Origin: Flavobacterium sp.
GTDB lineage: Bacteria > Bacteroidota > Bacteroidia > Flavobacteriales > Flavobacteriaceae
Direction of reading: 5' to 3'
NCBI GenBank assembly: GCA_019105125.1
Contig: JAHRWO010000303.1
Span: 1 to 6,869, forward strand
DNA: 6,869 bases
Shown: one piece after another, positions 5,671 through 6,869 of the stretch
Layout: each line of letters begins with the position of its first letter
How positions within the stretch are numbered: the first letter of the stretch is position 1
Notes under the pieces: generated by a model
Database searches by the model: none
Told to the model about the DNA's origin: nothing
What the model saw: only the letters and a program-made list of their open reading frames with translations
Made by a program: the position numbers and the translations under genes

Positions 5671-5700
5671 ACCCCAAATGTTCTTGTGAACTGGGGTTTT
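5671..5700 (+). terminator. Terminator-like hairpin after the large hairpin
   Basis: ACCCCA (5671-5676) pairs with TGGGGT (5692-5697), and GTTC (5680-5683) with GAAC (5688-5691) around a TTGT loop, leaving a three-base AAT bulge. Four T follow. It directly abuts the 245-nt hairpin, so it could end a transcript that includes it. The T-tract is short. Confidence 0.5.
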
Positions 5701-5723
5701 AGGGGTGTTCAATCAGGATTCGT

Positions 5724-5918
5724 GAACAAGGGTGTGTTTTTTTTTTAAGTGGACTATCTCGACTACGCTCGGTTTGACAATATGGCTTTGTGAAGATGAA
5801 AAAAAAGAAAAACACACTCTTGTGATAGTTTGATTTTTGAGGATGCCTTGTTAGTGGTCAGTGTTCAGGTTTTAGTGGACAGTGAACTGGATATGGGAGG
5901 CATTTTCAAAAAACAATG
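5724..5918 (+). repeat. Two-hairpin unit, copy 1 of a tandem direct repeat
   Basis: Hairpin 1: ACAAGGGTGTGTTTT (5726-5740) pairs with AAAACACACTCTTGT (5809-5823), 15 bp with one G-T pair, around a ~68-base loop. Hairpin 2: TTGATTTTTGAGGATGCCT (5830-5848) pairs with AGGCATTTTCAAAAAACAA (5898-5916), with one mismatch and two G-T pairs. The loop of hairpin 2 holds AGTGGTCAGT (5853-5862) and AGTGGACAGT (5874-5883), then GAACTGGATATGGG. The second copy at 5948-6136 begins exactly 224 bases later. Paired changes in the stems and the short linker between hairpins suggest one structural unit, perhaps a small RNA. The plus strand is assumed only because the loop motif has that orientation beside the DUF5675-like gene. 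Confidence 0.82.
5753..5780. repeat. REP-like sequence inside the loop of hairpin 1, copy 1
   Basis: CTCGACTACGCTCGGTTTGACA (5758-5779) matches a phrase I recall as a dispersed intergenic repeat in Bacteroidota and other phyla (complement 'TGTCAAACCGAGCGTAGTCGAG'). It sits in the loop that differs between the two tandem units and is absent from copy 2, so it may have arrived after the duplication. Confidence 0.45.
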
Positions 5919-5947
5919 TGATACTTCCTAGTGTTTGGGCAGTAGCG

Positions 5948-6136
5948 GAACAAGGGTGTGTGTTTTTTTAGTGATATGGGATAAGAGAAAAGGGATAAGT
6001 TGTAATGACTGTTGAAAATTGAAAAAAAGCACACGCTTGTGGGCATTTTGATTTTTGATAATGCCTTATTAGTATTTAGTGGTCAGTTTTTAGTGGTCAG
6101 TGAACTGGAACTGGGAGGCATTTTCAAAAAACAATG
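5948..6136 (+). repeat. Two-hairpin unit, copy 2 of a tandem direct repeat
   Basis: Hairpin 1: ACAAGGGTGTG (5950-5960) pairs with CACACGCTTGT (6030-6040) with one mismatch, extended by T and A runs. Hairpin 2: TTGATTTTTGATAATGCCT (6048-6066) pairs with AGGCATTTTCAAAAAACAA (6116-6134) with two mismatches. The loop of hairpin 2 carries AGTGGTCAGT at 6078-6087 and 6092-6101, then GAACTGGAACTGGG. Stems and the twin motif are conserved with copy 1, while the hairpin 1 loop (about 5970-6021) shares no clear similarity with it. No open reading frame runs through the unit. Confidence 0.82.
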
Positions 6137-6310
6137 AAAACTTCGTCAGCGGAAGCGTTCTACTTTTTGGGTGGTTGCGGCTGGGCGCGGATATTTATTC
6201 GCTAGTTTATTATTTTGCCTAAGGAGCTCATGAATAGCCGCTGAGCGTTGGGAAGGTGTGCCAACTGGAATGAAAGGCGTCTTTTGCGCGTTGGGAGGTT
6301 GAGGTGTGCG

Positions 6311-6398
6311 GCTATTTTACATAATAACCCTTATAACTTTCAGGGGGACTGCGTGGGGTGTTGGGAATGAATTATAAGGTTTATTATGTAATAATAGC
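6311..6398. repeat. Inverted repeat ACATAATAAnCCTTATAA
   Basis: GCTATTTTACATAATAACCC and its continuation TTATAACTTTC (6311-6341) are complementary to 6365-6398, which reads GAATGAATTATAAGGTTTATTATGTAATAATAGC in three pieces: GAATGAATTATAAGG, TTTATTATGTAA, TAATAGC. The core ACATAATAAnCCTTATAA is 17 of 18 matched, and GCTATT closes the base. The 23-base loop is G-rich (AGGGGGACTGCGTGGGGTG...). The AT-rich arms around a G-rich apex contrast with the surrounding block. Confidence 0.85.
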
Positions 6399-6404
6399 TT
6401 GGGA

Positions 6405-6558
6405 GTGGTTTTTGTGTGTTTTTAGTGTTTGTTTTTTGGTTTGGGTGTAAGTGGATAAAAAATGGCGGACTGTGCGCGAGGGGTTGGGAAAACAGGGAGC
6501 CTTTTTTTTATTGACTTACTGAGGGGAAAACAAGTGCTAAAAACACACAAAATACCAC
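6405..6558. repeat. Long inverted repeat around ~90 bases
   Basis: GTGGTTTTTGTGTGTTTTTA and then GTGTTTGTTTT (6405-6435) face AAAACAAGTGCTAAAAACAC and then ACAAAATACCAC (6527-6558). The arms agree over about 27 of 31 positions with one single-base gap. The enclosed ~90 bases contain the GGGTTGGGA motif (6481-6489) and GGGAGCC followed by eight T (6496-6508). No gene lies inside. Confidence 0.82.
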
Positions 6559-6625
6559 TAGTGCGGTGGGGAGCGTTGGCTTGGGTGGGCGCAAATACGT
6601 AAGCGATAGCGTACCTATTTTTATT

Positions 6626-6869
6626 TTAAAAAACGGTATTGTTTATTCTAACTATTAATCGATTTAATGCATTCTCTTTCAGAGAATTTTTAGGTTTATT
6701 ACCAACAATATGCTTGTCCATTACATAAGAAATTAAATGACAACGCGCTTGACTAAAATTTTTATTGTTTGTATTATTAAGCATGTCTTGAGTAATTTCA
6801 AAAGAAAACATATCTATTTGATCACTTGAAGTCATCATAACACAGACATAAACCTCATCTTTGTCATAA
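6626..6869 (-). CDS. C-terminal part of a possible PemK/MazF-type toxin-like protein
   Basis: The frame is open to the window edge: upstream of the internal Met-Met it reads YDKDEVYVCVMMTSSDQIDM, so the true start is probably outside and the visible ~81 residues are the C-terminal portion. The pattern 'VYVCVMMTSS' followed by a short strand, then NFSQARCHLISYVMDKHIVG and NSLKENALNRLIVRINNTVF, resembles the later strands and terminal helix of PemK/MazF-fold proteins as I recall them from Bacteroidota ('TSN...', 'R...I....K..I', final helix). MazF-type proteins are ribonucleases of toxin-antitoxin pairs. The fold assignment is tentative because the N-terminal part, including the usual catalytic Arg, is not visible. 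An antitoxin gene, if present, would lie beyond the window. Confidence 0.5.
   Translation of the reverse strand, partial: YDKDEVYVCVMMTSSDQIDMFSFEITQDMLNNTNNKNFSQARCHLISYVMDKHIVGNKPKNSLKENALNRLIVRINNTVF

Larger units (their letters stand above)
6137..6625. other. G-rich non-coding block with recurring GTTGGGA
   Basis: No frame here looks coding. The plus strand is markedly richer in G than C and than the rest of the window. GTTGGGA occurs at about 6247-6253, 6290-6296, 6360-6366 and 6483-6489, and GAGCGTTGG is shared by 6243-6251 and 6571-6579. A 9-bp inverted pair AATAGCCGC / GCGGCTATT lies at 6233-6241 and 6309-6317, and GTTGG / CCAAC forms a small hairpin at 6247-6265. The two larger inverted repeats are listed separately. 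The right end, ACGTAAGCGATAGCGTACCT (about 6597-6616), lies just before the stop of the minus-strand gene. The nature of the block is unknown; a degenerate cassette or recombination region, or a structured RNA, are possibilities. Confidence 0.55.

Noticed and set aside
5424..6136. CRISPR array
   Set aside because: Repeats are long hairpins at a 224-base period with only two copies and no uniform short repeats or spacers, and no cas genes are nearby.
5424..6136. Retron
   Set aside because: The hairpins are suggestive, but no reverse transcriptase gene is present in the window, and the DUF6943-like protein shows no YxDD motif.
6243..6580. Classical integron attC sites
   Set aside because: The core would need GTTRRRY; four copies end in A (GTTGGGA) and the fifth reads GTTGGCT. 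Paired RYYYAAC partners are missing and no integrase is visible.

Overview
The window looks like a chromosomal segment of a Flavobacterium-like member of the Bacteroidota. The base composition is AT-rich, starts mostly lack a Shine-Dalgarno sequence, one -7 box fits the family consensus TAnnTTTG, and the proteins resemble Flavobacteriia families. These assignments come from reading the sequence and from memory of protein families; no search was run.

Left part (1-2371) is mostly core genome. It holds the 5' half of prfB (release factor 2, minus strand) with an intact programmed +1 frameshift site, then a long quasi-palindrome in the divergent spacer. Next come a complete PLP-dependent threonine aldolase gene and a small secreted protein of unknown function. 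Positions 2372-2784 carry no gene. They hold two terminator-like hairpins facing opposite ways and a tRNA/tmRNA-3'-end-like sequence next to a repeated TTGTnCCC motif, which I read as a possible integration-site scar marking the start of an accessory region.

Accessory part (2785-5339) holds a minus-strand 87-residue protein with helix-turn-helix-like character. A compact plus-strand set follows: a 252-residue conserved unknown, a DUF5675-like protein, and two very small membrane proteins whose genes overlap by 14 bases. The set ends at a clear rho-independent terminator, where it meets a convergent gene for a DUF6943-like protein. The layout resembles a phage-derived lysis or envelope cassette, but function is not proven.

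Right part (5340-6625) is nearly 1.3 kb without a credible gene and is the most unusual stretch. It holds a ~245-nt imperfect hairpin, then two tandem ~190-nt units at a 224-nt period. Each unit has two hairpins with conserved stems and, in the first hairpin, a non-conserved loop. The apical loops of the big hairpin and of both units contain twin copies of AGTGGTCAGT, and the same twin motif fills the short spacer before the DUF5675-like gene. Beyond this lies a G-rich block with two more long inverted repeats and a recurring GTTGGGA motif. The window ends inside a minus-strand gene whose visible part resembles the C-terminal portion of a PemK/MazF-type protein.
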